In this document: positions 29,901-40,316 of the stretch, piece by piece
Layout: each line of letters begins with the position of its first letter
Numbering within the stretch: the stretch's first letter is position 1
Assembly (NCBI GenBank): GCA_012064385.1
Contig: QRDG01000531.1
Coordinates: forward strand, 943,331 to 1,007,330
DNA: 64,000 nucleotides
Direction of reading: 5' to 3'
DNA from: Puccinellia tenuiflora
Taxonomy: Eukaryota > Streptophyta > Magnoliopsida > Poales > Poaceae
The notes under the pieces: model-generated
Seen by the model: the letters and a program-made list of their open reading frames with translations, nothing else
What the model was told of the DNA's origin: nothing
The model's database searches: none
Translations under genes and position numbers: made by a program

Positions 29901-30733
29901 CAACATTACTGTTACCACATATTGTTTCCTTACAACTTCGAGTAAGAGTGTTACTGTCTTGTACACACTAATTTTTACTTACTCGATTTTAAGTGTAATT
30001 GATGAGTTACTGACGTATATATAAACGGGTGCAGCTTTCACTGGATTCTGCTAGACATACGAGTTGATAAGGGAATAGTTGATGTCATGGACCCATTAAA
30101 GAGAAACATGGAAGAGTTCCGCAACATGCAGGACATGCTCCAGAGGTAATATTCGCGCTATATCGGTCTCTTTCATTGATTTCATGAGATATCAGGTAAT
30201 GAATTAACTCATTCATTAATTCATTTTCTTTGCCGGGCAGGGTTTGGAACCGATTCAAGAGTGTGGTGAAGGGTTCCTTTAGTGAGAAGCTGACGTTTAC
30301 TCCGGTCTCGGTAAGTAGTACGAGATATGACCGCGCATCTCTTTACTTCTAGTTTCAATACAGTTATTATTTTGATGCTAGATTATTATTTTGATTGAAT
30401 TCTATTCTCGCAAAGTGCGCGAGGCAGCCATCGGGGACGCATCTATGTGGATACTACGTTTGCGAGTTTATTCGCACGTTTACCACTGAGCACAAAGATT
30501 ATAGAGTCGACGTAAGAAATACGTTCACAACATTATTTTATTACCTCACTTTTTGTTATCATGATTGATGTTCATATTGATCTCCCTTTCTTATATAGTT
30601 TGAGAGACTGCGGGAAAAGGTCCTACCGGAGCAACGCGTAATAGCAATTGCAGAGGAACTGGCGGGATTTTTGCTGAAAGAGATGGTAGACGACGCCGGA
30701 GAATTTAGTGTGAACAATAGGCGCAACCGATGA
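26946..30733 (+). CDS. TNPA-like protein with C-terminal Ulp1/C48-type cysteine protease (stop at the junction)
   Basis: Seven coding exons with GT-AG introns and preserved phase: 26946-27167, 27249-29671, 29771-29941, 30035-30145, 30241-30310, 30416-30511, 30599-30733. Exons 1-2 give an acidic N-terminus, the plant En/Spm (Ptta-type) domain (FRQWKKTLWQEYQ, KLGTGGYATAMPKWDKIEEA), a coiled Gln/Glu part, a DUF8039-like block (VAVGTALPCPPEARWHGREI) and a Ser/Pro/Lys-rich linker. Exons 3-7 give the protease: FHWILLDI (catalytic His), DVMDPL (Asp) and PSGTHLCGYYVCEF (Gly-rich, catalytic Cys). TAA at 29610-29612 interrupts exon 2 before CYCL. Read through it would be 1075 residues; as it stands, 861 without protease. 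Expected role: binding subterminal repeats and, for Ulp1, cutting SUMO-type conjugates. Confidence 0.75.
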
Positions 30734-31020
30734 TGCCGGGCCGTGTAATCGAATAGACGGGCTTAGTCCCGGTAATTGTGATCTCCATGTAACTATCAAA
30801 GTTGTATATATTTGTATGCTCGATCGTGTACGGTATGTGGTAGCGTAGAAATATACGAAAACTATTTTGAAATGAAGAAAATAAAACAAAATGAATTCTC
30901 TGCCGCAGCACAGAAAGTGCCCAAATTTCTGCCACGGCAGAGAATTAGTAAACCCTAAACCCTAACCAAAATGAACTCTCTGCCGCGGCACAGAAAGTGC
31001 CCAAATTTCTGCCGCGGCAG
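30734..31020. repeat. Type 1 3'-end repeat inside the right end of CACTA-3
   Basis: 30828-30942 repeats the sequence found twice at 18985-19220, followed by a partial copy at 30970-31020 beginning ATGAACTCTCTGCCGCGGCA. Between them is a short telomere-like AAACCCTAAACCCTAACC (30950-30967). CTGCCGCGGCAG palindromes recur. Confidence 0.85.
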
Positions 31021-31027
31021 ATAACCA

Positions 31028-31200
31028 TTAGTCGCGGCCCGTTATACGAACCGCGACTAAAGGTTCTGCCCCTAGCACGCCCAGGATGAGGACCATTTGT
31101 CCCGGCTGGTGACAGGTCCGTGACTAATGGTTGGACCATTAGTCCCGCCTCCGCTGTCGCGGTTGGCCAACCGCGACAAAAGGCCCTCACGGCCCGGGAC
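31028..31200. repeat. CACTA-3 right subterminal repeats
   Basis: Hairpin TTAGTCGCGGCCCG...CGAACCGCGACTAA (31028-31060), then TTTGTCCCGGCTGG...TGACTAATGG and ATTAGTCCCGCC...CCGCGACAAAAGG up to the terminal repeat. Confidence 0.85.
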
Positions 31201-31226
31201 AATAGGTCCAGTCTCCACTAGTGTTA

Positions 31227-34200
31227 GATTAGCTAACTTTGCAAACAAATTATGAAAAATCTACTGCACCAAAATTTATAAACTTCATATGGTTGGAAAG
31301 AGCTAGTTTCATAGATTCAGATGCAACTTTTAGTTTTCCAAAATAACTAGTTTAGAATCCTCGAATAATTAGGCAAAGTAGCTATGTTCTGTCTGTTTTC
31401 AGAAACTTCTGAAAACAGATAAAAGGTTCTGTTTTGAACTGTTAGTATTAATTCACCTAGATTTATTTATGAGTTTGTCTTGGCATAACATGTTAGTATG
31501 GTTAGTTTACTGCCATGAACAAGTGTTGTGAACCCCAAAATAAATTCTGTATAAAAGATAGCATCTAGGGAAAATGGCTAAGCAATAATTTCCACCACAT
31601 GAAATATCAGATATAGCCAACTTCCCATGCAAGTTCCTATTTAACCAGAGGCCTACAAATAGCAAACTAAAATGATGTAGATAGTATAACAAGCCATCTT
31701 AACATAGATGCAGACCACGTTCATTTTGGACATCTCTCCAGTTCAAAATCAAAATGACAAATGTGTTAGTTGTAACCTAAAAACCAGAAAGATTATTTTG
31801 GTACCATCTTTGGGAGATGTTTCCTAGAACTTGGTTTATCCAAAAATACCAAACTAAAATTTTGTCAAAAGTACTTCAACTAATCTTACCACTGCCACTG
31901 GTTTTATCCCATTTGGTATTGTGGTTAATTCAATAGGAAAATATCAAATCAGTTAGTTGTTAAACTTAAAAGGTGAATTTTCTGTCGGAAAATTGATCAA
32001 GACTTTGAAAATTGATATCTCGAGATCTAGGAATCTAAAAATAGCAAATGAAAATGTTCTGGAAAGCTTATGAAATTATCTAACTCACTAAAGTGGTTTC
32101 ACCCCATTTAGATTAATAAATAAATAATGATATTCAAAATGCCACAGAAGGTATAAAACCTAAACTTGTTTGTTTCTGATACTCTATTAATCCAAATGAG
32201 GTCAAACCAATTTTGTTAGCTCACATTTAAGCAATACTAGTTATCCCTAAGAGGATTTAACTTTTGAGTAAAATTAACTTGAGTTGTAGCAAAAACAAGA
32301 AAACTAACCTTCTGGATAAAAACATTTATGTAGGTAGTTTAATAACCTCAATTGAATTAAATCCAATTGGGTTGTCTTCTACACATCAGTAGCTACCTTC
32401 AGAAATTTAGTTCCTATTTTTGTGATCAACAGAACTTAAGTTATGCAATTAAACATGCACCACTAGTTTCTGCCATATTTAAGACCTAAGTAAATAATAG
32501 CTAATTCAATTAAATTGAAATGAAATTGTGTTGCCTTGTGAGTGCAGTATCTATTTGTGATGCCTGAGAGTTGTTGTGATGCTTGATTTAGTAGTTTGGT
32601 AATGGTATGTATTGCTTGTTTATTCTTAGGTTAGATCATTTTTGTGTAATTAATATGACTACCTTGCTTGTTAAACTTGGTGGTCTTTAAGTTGAGTATC
32701 TAGTAATATATCTACCATAGCTTGGTAAGATATTTAGAATTACGGAGAATAATAAGTGGCTTAACTTTTGTCTGAAGTATTTCCTGTTTAAATAAAGAGG
32801 CTTACTCACAACTTTAATCATAATTTTTTGAACATGAGTAGTGTTGGTAATTGCCAAACTTGTTTGTTAAATAATAGTCATCTCCCATGATTGTTGTTTG
32901 TTAGTATTGCTTGATGTTGGTTAGAGTGTTCTACTGTATGTTGATTGTGTTCCTTCCTTTTTGCGACGCTAGATATAAACGCTACCGAAGTGATCCTTGG
33001 GAAGGATTTATTGGATAAGCACCGGAGTTTATTTCTTTGATCAAGAGTATCAAGTCCAGGGACATTAGGCTAAAAACAGGCAAGCTACTTCTCTGAGCTT
33101 GCATTTATATACGTCTAATTTGATTTACATGTTTTACTTAGAAAGAGCATAAATGACTTAAGTGGTTTTTGCCACTAAAGCTATGATTTTCAAAACCCTT
33201 TTCCAAAATTACAAGTATATTATTTTGACACCCTATATGGAGGTATTGGGTGGAAAAATTCTTTTTCAAACTATAGGATGGGAAAAGAAAAATATCGTTT
33301 ACTCAAAACTCCTTTGGAAACACTTGGATAAATGTGGAATGCCGTGAGATCGGTGTTGAAGTGGAGAAGTGGAGAATGATGATGTTTGTGAAAAATGCAC
33401 ATTGTGTCCTAGTACTATGACGACCAACCGATAACCTGTGCGACCACATCTACCCACATATGGGAACGGGCGTAGTCATATAATTTGCTCATATTAGTAT
33501 GGGATGCCTCAACAACGAGGATGACCTCGTTCCATGAGGGGATGGTCATGGCGACCTACCCCCTGACCTGGGTCCCGGTGTCTGATGGACGGGGGATTGA
33601 AGGGCTCTGCTCGCCGGGCAGAACTACGAGTCCTCACACCTAGGTTCCTCGACGGGGGATCATGTACTAGGTATCGAGGGAATGGTGATTTCGTAGCGGT
33701 AGGGTCCTATACTAGCATGAGCAAAGGACAGGCTATGGTCGATGGCTCAACTTCGCATACACCTTGTATGGCGGGACGTGGCAGACACGAGATGAGTTAC
33801 CGGATGGGTGTGGGAAAAGCGTGCTACCTCTGCAGAGTGTAAAACTATTCGAATAGCCGAGTCCTCGGATATGGACAGTTGGGAGGCTGTCCTAGGCTTA
33901 TGTGCAAGTTTTGGAAAAGATTTGAGATTTGAAAGAGAAAATGAAGTGGAGGATGTTTTATGCAACTATGCCAATGGGCAGGCATGAGGTTGTTGGGATT
34001 GAATGACCATGAAGGGCTATGGTCGAAAAAGGAGGAGTTTTGGGGAACTAAACAAAATGGTGATTTTCTGGGAAAAAACATTTTTTAAAAGGGACTTCTT
34101 ACCTTTTTCAACAAACATCTACTTTCGGGAAAAACATTTTAAAAATAGGTTCTTACAAAAAAAACCGATTTATGGGAAAAAGATCGAAAAGCCTTCTTTT

Positions 34201-34776
34201 CTTTTAACAAAGGCTTTAGATGTTTTGAAAACTTTACAAGGGTTATGAAAAGTTATAAAATTTCTCTTATTTTACTTCAACAAAAGTTATACAGTTTTCA
34301 GACAAAGTTTATTTAAAACAAAAGTCTACCCTTCTCTTTTCAATAAGGATAGAGTTTTCAAAGCAAACAAAGTTTTACTCAAACTATAAAAAGTGTAGTG
34401 CATGCTCATTCGGGGGGAGTAGTTTGCGAGTACAATCAAATGTACTCATATTGGTTTCGTCCCTGGCTATTGTCTTAGCCAGATTTTAAAGAGGAGCAGC
34501 TTGAAGAAGGAGACGGAATTGACGTCAATGCGAACTAGGGCGCTTCCCAGTCAGTTGCCTGTAGGGTTAAGGCGAATGACTTGGGCTCCACGTTGTTTGG
34601 TGATTTCCGCTGCAAGTACCTATTGAAGATTATGACTTCAATTAAGTAAGTATATTCCTTCGGTATTTATGGATGTTCTTTGATTACCAGTTTGATTGTG
34701 CTCAGCGACACACTGATCATGGGATCGCTGATGTAGGCACAAGGGTATTTCGGACGGCTAGTCCGGGGTCCCCACA
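31227..34776. other. Large LTR-like insertion, right segment
   Basis: AT-rich non-coding sequence with no frame over about 85 codons. 33420-33850 is more balanced in composition. The end (34690-34776) closes with CTAGTCCGGGGTCCCCACA, in which GGGGTCCCC is palindromic. No internal retrotransposon genes seen. Confidence 0.6.
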
Positions 34777-35355
34777 ATAGATGATCCGTCTCCCACTCTT
34801 TTCACTATGCCTTGTTCTAGTACAACCCGTCCAACGATGATTGCCCGCCAGATTGCCGATGATCCTCGAGGAGAACTTGCATGCATAAAATCTGTATTTG
34901 GGAAATACCTCCCTCTCAAAACCCTGCCACAAAGGGAGTCTGGACTCGTCATAAGTCTCCAACCATGCTTGCCAAGAAGAGCTAGATTAAAACTCTCTAG
35001 GTCTCTAAAGCCCATACCCCATGTAATTTTCGGCGATGCGAGCTTCTCCCGGCTGATCCAATGCATAGATCGTCGATCAAGGGAGCTGCTCCACCAGTAC
35101 CTCGCCATAGTGGAAGAGATATCCTTGCACACTTTCTTAGTCAGTTTGAAACAACTCATCGAGTACGTGGGAATAGCCTGCACCACTGACTTCAAAAGAA
35201 TGTCCTTACCCGCACATGAGACCATTCGTTCTGAGCCACCACGAAGCTTACTTCAAATTCTCTCCCCAATATGATTGAATGTCCCACTTGTAATGCGGCC
35301 AACTGCAGTAGGAAGACCCAGGTAACGCTTGCTAAACGCCTCCACTTTAAACAGA
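34777..35355 (-). pseudogene. LINE ORF2, upstream part (unit 1, right piece)
   Basis: Continues the LINE interrupted at 13328. Minus-strand blocks are YLGLPTAVGRITSGTFNHIG, CAGKDILLKSVVQAIPTYSM, WGMGFRDLESFNLALLGKHG and RVLRGRYFPNTDFMHASSP, the conserved region between the RT and the zinc-binding domain of plant LINEs. RT catalytic motifs are absent, so the LINE is 5'-truncated near 35355, as is common. Bases 34777-34781 are the right TSD of the large insertion. Confidence 0.84.
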
Positions 35356-35805
35356 GTACAAACATACGCAGAGCAGGAAGTACAAAGTACATACAAGTGG
35401 GAGTAGGAAGTACACAGAATGGAAGTACAAAGTATACATATCAGGGAGTATAAAAAAAGTTCGTTAAAACCTATCAACATGGAATCTAGTTTCGAAGATC
35501 TTGACACGAGGAGCTCAAAAATGAAAACGGCTTGTAATTTGGTTAAACAGTTCTTAAGATATTTCGTTTTGAAATTTTGGTTTTGAAAAATAAAAGGGAA
35601 AAGCTGTGCCCTCCCAGCTCGCGTATCCCTTTCTCTCTCAGCTCCCCACATTCAATATGATAGCGACACTTGGCAAACATGAAAAAACCACGCAATCAAG
35701 AAGAGGAGTGCTCCGGTGCTTTCCGTCTCTTTTTCTGCACGACTTTTAAAGCGCACTAATGGCTATTATTAACGGTGATAATCCCACCTGGCTAGCCTAA
35801 TCAGA
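35356..35805. other. Flank of the LINE, end of unit 1
   Basis: Non-coding sequence upstream of the truncated LINE. It contains short direct repeats of GGAAGTACAAAGTA (35378-35435). It ends at the tandem-duplication junction and matches 55176-55627 apart from scattered differences. Confidence 0.6.
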
Positions 35806-36503
35806 GGGTCGCCGTGGAATGGCGCCTTCTTGGAGGAAGTGGATGCCGAGCCCCCGTGGTACCCTCCATCCCCGGAGAATGCGCCGGCACCAACGTCCTG
35901 CACATCTTGGCGGGTGTTCGCCGTCATTACCACCGTCCGGTTCAGCTTCTGGACGCAGTAGATGGCGTCGTCGATGTCGTCCTTGACCTTGATCACGCCC
36001 CATGCCGCCGGGATTTTCATCACGTTGTAGGCGAAGTGGGAGACGGCCATGAACTTGGCCAGCGCAGGTCGGCCGAGGATGTCGTTGTATGGGAGCGGCG
36101 TGTCGGCGATGTCGAAGACGATCTCCTCGGTGCGGAAGTTCTCGGGGTCACCGAAAGTGACCTGAAGAGTGATCTTCCCCATAGGCCGTGTGACGTTCCC
36201 GTTTACACTTTGGAACATGCCCGTGTCTTGCAAGCGGGAAAGAGGGATTTGCAGGGTGGCCAGGACTTTTCCCGTCAGCAGGTTGAGGCTGGAGCCTCCG
36301 TCGACCAACATCTTGCTGACCTTGTAGTTGTGGCTGATGGGCGACACGATCAGAGGCAGGGTCCCTACCCCGACGACGTTGTCGGGGTGATCTTTCGGGT
36401 CAAAGGTGATGACCTGATTAGACCATTCCAGGGGCTTTGGCGGTGCCGAGGCGACCATGTTCAGCTCCTGAACAAGCCTCTTGATCGCGTTGTTGGAAGG
36501 AGG
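35806..36503 (-). pseudogene. Gypsy-A protease, truncated at the duplication junction (unit 2)
   Basis: Same protease as in unit 1 (KMLVDGGSSLNLLTG, LGRPALAKFMAVSHFAYN), cut at KKAPFHGDP by the junction at 35806 and then running into foreign codons (LIRLARWDYHR). No reverse transcriptase follows in this copy. Confidence 0.87.
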
Positions 36504-38317
36504 CTAGGAGGCTCCCCCGTGGATGCACCCGTCAACTCCGTTGATCTCTTGGAATTTCCCATTGCCGCCGCCTTGAGGAGCCGGAGCATCCCCATTGTTG
36601 GCGAACTCTGGGTCGTTTGGTCCGCATCCGCCTTGGCCTCCGCGACCTCCGCCTCGTCCCCACCCCCGGCCACCACCGCCTTGACGACCCGTGGGGCAGT
36701 CCCGAGAGTAGTGCCCGGGGAGTCCGCAGCTGTAGCAGGTGCCTGGGCCGACTCCGCCAGTCTGACGTTGTGCGCGCACGGCGAGGCCATTCACTTGGCG
36801 GCAGTCCTTGAGTAGGTGGTTGCTGTCAGGGTGGATGTGGCACCATGGATCTTCCTCGCCCTCGGAGGTTGAGGCCGGCTTGGCCTTCTTGGGGAGAGGC
36901 TCGGTGACGAAGACGCGCTTGTCGGGTCCAGGGTCCCGCTTCTTTATCTTGGCGGGGGTGACCTTGTCCTCGGGTTCGTCCTCCCCGGGAACCCTGACCC
37001 CTTCCTCTGCGCGGGCGCAGCGGTCCGCGAGCTCCCAAAGCTCACGGGTGGTCTCGATACGATGTGTGCTCAACTTCTCGCGCATCCGGGTGTGCCGAAC
37101 GTTGGCGTGGAAGGACTGGATCACCAGCTCGTCCTTGATGCAGGGGATGGTGTTCATCTTCTGGGTGAAGCGTTGGATGAACTTGTGGAGAGTCTCACCC
37201 AGAAGCTGCTTGAAGTTGTGGAGGTCACTGGGAACTCCCGGGCGCTGGTACCCGCCCTGTAAAGCCCCCAGGAACGCCTCCTTCAGTGCCCGCCAGGATC
37301 GGATACAGCACTTGGGGCGGTTGAGAAGCCACGATTGGGCATCTCCCATCAGGGCGAATGGGAACCAGTTGGCCATCATGACCTTGTCGGCCCCGGCGAC
37401 CACCGCAGTGAGCGAGTAGAGCTGCAGGAAGTCCCGGGGGTTGGTGGTGCCATCGTAGCGGAGGACGTCGATCTTGAACTTCTTGGGCCAGGTGGTCTGG
37501 CGGAACTCGGGAGAGAGGGCGAGGCAGCCCTCGGCGATGTCGTCATCCCGATCCTCCCGACGATGGCGTTCTCGACGGCGCTCGATGCGGGTGCGCATGT
37601 CCTCGTGCAAGCGGTTGTTGAGGTCGTTGCGCAGATCTCGGTTGCGTGTAGAGGACGATCCGACGGAGATGACCGGGTCACAGTCGTGATTCACCCGACC
37701 GGTCGCAGGAGGGTTTGCTCGTGGAGGCACCGCCTCGCCTGGGCGCTCGCCCCGGGGATGATTCCGGGGTTCACGCGTCTCAGCCCCCTCGGCTCCAGGA
37801 CTGTCGATGGTGGGAGCATGAGCGGGCTCACACCTGGGACCGCCGTCGGCGAAGTGGAGGAGCCCCTCCAAGCGGGTCTGCCACTCCTGGTAGACCTTGG
37901 GGTTGTCGGAGCTTGGAGGAAACTGCATCTGGGCCTTGGCGGTGACGAGGGCGTCATGGCAACCTTGCGCGTCCGCGGAGAGGAGCGTGCAGGACTTGCT
38001 CTTGGCGCCTTGCTGACCCTTGCTGGCGCGGACGCCGTCGCTTTTCTCCCCGGCAGTGGGATCCTTGCCGGTGTTGCCGTCGACGCTCTTCTCCCCTCCC
38101 GAGCGTGAGGGGTGAGACCTGGTGAAGTTCCCTTGTGGAGCCGCATACTCCCCGCTTCGGACGTTCCGCCCGCTCCATCTGGCACCACCTTCTCCGGAAG
38201 CGGTGGAGGAGGAGCGCCTTGGTTTGCCACAGCAGCGCGGCGCTCACCAGAAGCTTGAGTGTGTGTGTGGGAGACCGGCTTGGATGCCACGACGCCGGGA
38301 TTCTTCTTCGGCGGCAT
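36504..38317 (-). pseudogene. Gypsy-A gag (unit 2), better preserved copy
   Basis: From MPPKKNPGVVASKP at 38317, with the same early frameshift as unit 1. It then has one open frame of 474 codons (37928-36504) through the gag domain (DAQSWLLNRPKCCIRSWRAL) and zinc knuckle CYSCGLPGHYSRDC. It has CAG at 37497-37499 where unit 1 has TAG, and keeps the 25 bp (36933-36957 region, coding PAKIKKRDPG) that unit 1 lost. It ends at the TAG 36504-36506 shared with unit 1. Confidence 0.88.
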
Positions 38318-38409
38318 GGTTGGCGAAGAACTTGAGGTAGATCTCAGCGAAGATCACGAAGTCGATGGAGACGAATCAAGCGCTTGCACCCCCTACCTGG
38401 CGCGCCAGA

Positions 38410-39599
38410 TGTCGTGTCTTGGATCACGGACACCGGGAGTAAAGGATACCCCCTTTTTAGGTTCGGCACAGGGTGCGAAGGAGGCTGGGAGACGCCTACT
38501 TCCGGGAGAATCTCTTCGAGACCTCCGATCTACTTACTAGCAAGCAACACAGGGACTCAGGGAGTTTACCCAGGTTCAGGCCGCCCAGAGGCTAAAATCC
38601 CTACTCCTGCATGTCTGGATTGAGTGGTTTATCATGGTGTAGCTTATAGAGGTGGTTGCGGGTGAGAACCCGAGAGGTGTTGGCTAGAGGTTGAAGATGA
38701 GCAGATCCTGTCCCGGAGGAGATCACCTCTCGCTCCTGCTATTCTCGTCTGGTACGCTACCTATCCGAGCCTCCCACTCTCTGGAATTCCGTCCCTTCCC
38801 TCAGGTGCCTCGGTCCTCCTTTTATAGGCTAAGGGGATCCCACAAGGGCACCTTTGGGTGGAGGGGTTTTAGGCGGGAAAACCCCTCCGAGTTCTACTTA
38901 TGGGGCGACGTGGCCTCTTCTCGTCCAAGTATTCTTCTAAGGGGGGTTATGTGCGGTCGCCCACCTTTTGCAGGGTAGGCGGACAAAGGCTGACACCTTT
39001 ACCGATCGTGTCCCCCCGCGGCGCCTCCATCTTCTTGGCGCCCAAGTCTTCTAGGAGCTTCCAGCCGGAGCTGGCAAGCTTATCCTCTCTGCTTGTACGG
39101 AGGCGGGAACCTCGAGGTGAGTCTGGCCTCCTGCCGGGCGTCCGGGTCCCCGGGACCTCCGCGTCGTCTGTCGGGTTGGGGGTGACCCCGGAAGGTCCCC
39201 CAGCCCTTAGTCGTGGTTATCGATGCCGTCCTTGCCTGGTTGCCGTGGGGAAGATGGGGGGCATCTACCAGTCTTGAACCCTTGCCTTGTTCGTCTTCTT
39301 GGTGGGCCCACTGGTGGTGGACCCACTTTGACCGCATCAGGGGAACCCCGTGTTCCACTGTTGCGACAGTGGCTAAAACCGCTGTCCACCGTGGCTAATA
39401 CCATTGTCAATACCGCTGGTGGGGGTAATTTGCCCGGGTTAGGATAGTTAGGGGGGTTAAGTGATCCAACTAATAGTTAGGGGGTTTAGCGACCGAGACA
39501 TGATACATAGGGGGGTTATCTGGACTTCTTTCATTTTGTTGCGTGGACATTTACATGGACGGTTTTTTCTTCGCATGCGGCAAGGTGGGACGTAGGTCG
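38410..39599 (-). repeat. Gypsy-A LTR and outer spacer (unit 2)
   Basis: Starts TGTCGTGTC at 38410, next to the primer-binding-like site TGGCGCGCCAGG (to 38407). Matches 10722-11911. The outer LTR end is uncertain (near 39499-39547). The segment stops where gypsy-B inserted; TSD GGGAG at 39600-39604. Confidence 0.75.
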
Positions 39600-39604
39600 G
39601 GGAG

Positions 39605-40291
39605 TGTCGGGGATATGAACCCCGGATATCCCAAAGTGGTCCACTCCTTCAGAATTCCACAGGCCGGTTGAACAAGTGCCGGCTGCATAGTGCCGCCTGG
39701 AACCAGCCGGCTGAATCAAGCCGCCTACGTCTACCCGGACACAGGCGACCGGCTGGGCTGGAGCCGTACGCACCAACCGACAGCTCCGTATGGGTGGGGC
39801 AGGCCCGTATAACCGCTCCTGGTGAACAGTACTTCCTGTCGGGCATCTCCTGTGCAGAATCATAGCAGCGAGCTCTAGCCGGCCAAAAAGTAGATGATGT
39901 CATAGGGATAAACCTGTAACTTCCCTGTAACCTAAAACTCTAGCCCGCTGCCTATATAAGGCGGGCTAGAGCCTCCTGCGTGAGAAAAGCAAGAAGCAAC
40001 GAGCAACCAGAACACCCAAGTAGCATCATCTTCAACCTCCAGGCGGCTAGGACTTCCAGCCGGCTGCCACCCGAACACAGCTCAAGGAGCATCTGTAGCC
40101 CGATTCTGTGATCAAGCAATAAGAACAAGAAGAGCAGGACGTAGGGGTGTTACCTCCACAAGAGGGCCCTGAACCTGGGTAACTCGTGTGTGTTTGCGTG
40201 CTAGTTACCCAATCCCGCGCGAGCATCCATCGACGCCTGCCCCATCCTTCTTTCCATCTCTGATGGATATGCCGTGCAACCCACCACGACA
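39605..40291 (+). repeat. Gypsy-B 5' LTR
   Basis: 687 bp, TGTCGGGGATATGAACCCC...CCACCACGACA. GGGGATATGAACCCCGGATATCCC near the start forms an inverted structure. A TATA box (TATATAAG, 39953-39960) sits between TAGCCCGC and GCGGGCTA, so it lies in the loop of a hairpin. Confidence 0.95.
39953..39960 (+). promoter_or_regulatory. Gypsy-B LTR TATA box within an inverted repeat
   Basis: TATATAAG flanked by TAGCCCGC (39941-39948) and GCGGGCTA (39961-39968). The same arrangement is present in the 3' LTR near 52846-52853. Confidence 0.75.
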
Positions 40292-40293
40292 TT

Positions 40294-40311
40294 TGGCGCC
40301 CACCGTGGGGC
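40294..40311 (+). other. Gypsy-B primer-binding site
   Basis: TGGCGCCCACCGTGGGGC two bases after the LTR, where a tRNA 3' end would pair to start cDNA synthesis. I did not identify the tRNA. Confidence 0.8.
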
Positions 40312-40316
40312 TCGCG

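Larger units (their letters stand above)
17471..31223 (+). mobile_element. CACTA-3, large multigene CACTA (En/Spm-type) transposon
   Basis: Ends CACTAGTAGAAAACAGG (17471) and, in reverse complement, CACTAGTGGAGACTGG (31223), with a perfect 3-bp TSD TTA at 17468-17470 and 31224-31226. Subterminal hairpins are of the TTAGTCGCGG...CCGCGACTAA and TTTGTCCCGG...CCGGGACAAA type, resembling the Jorge group of Triticeae (from memory, uncertain). On the plus strand it holds an exonuclease-like gene, TNP2, two small unknown genes and a TNPA/Ulp1 gene. Each is preceded by a fresh copy of the subterminal hairpin and a TATA box. It is 13.75 kb with the transposase open over 1034 codons, so it is much less decayed than CACTA-1. 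Confidence 0.92.
13329..34776. mobile_element. Large non-coding LTR-like insertion (probable solo LTR), host of CACTA-2 and CACTA-3
   Basis: Starts TGTAACATCCC and ends GGTCCCCACA, with a 5-bp TSD ATAGA at 13324-13328 and 34777-34781; unit 2 has the empty site at 54596-54603. After subtracting the two nested CACTA elements about 5.9 kb remains, with no gag, pol, primer-binding site or internal second LTR that I could see. The TG...CA ends with 5-bp TSD mean LTR-type integration, and a single copy of the ends suggests a solo LTR. The size and lack of coding recall LARD-like families such as Sukkula, but I cannot confirm the family. Confidence 0.75.
8143..35805 (+). repeat. Tandem duplication, unit 1 (about 6.2 kb without later insertions)
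   Basis: From GGGTCGCCGTGG at 8143 to CCTAATCAGA at 35805, interrupted by the insertion at 13329-34776. Removing the insertion and one TSD leaves about 6210 bp. The order (gypsy-A protease, gag, LTR, spacer, LINE, flank) is repeated in the same orientation in unit 2. Left breakpoint TGC-GGGT-CGCC, right breakpoint AGA-GGGT-ATGT (55628), junction AGA-GGGT-CGCC (35806): four bases of microhomology. Confidence 0.9.

Noticed and set aside
30948..30967. Telomere-like CCCTAAA repeats
   Set aside because: Only about two and a half units within a transposon 3' repeat; not evidence of a telomere or interstitial telomeric tract.
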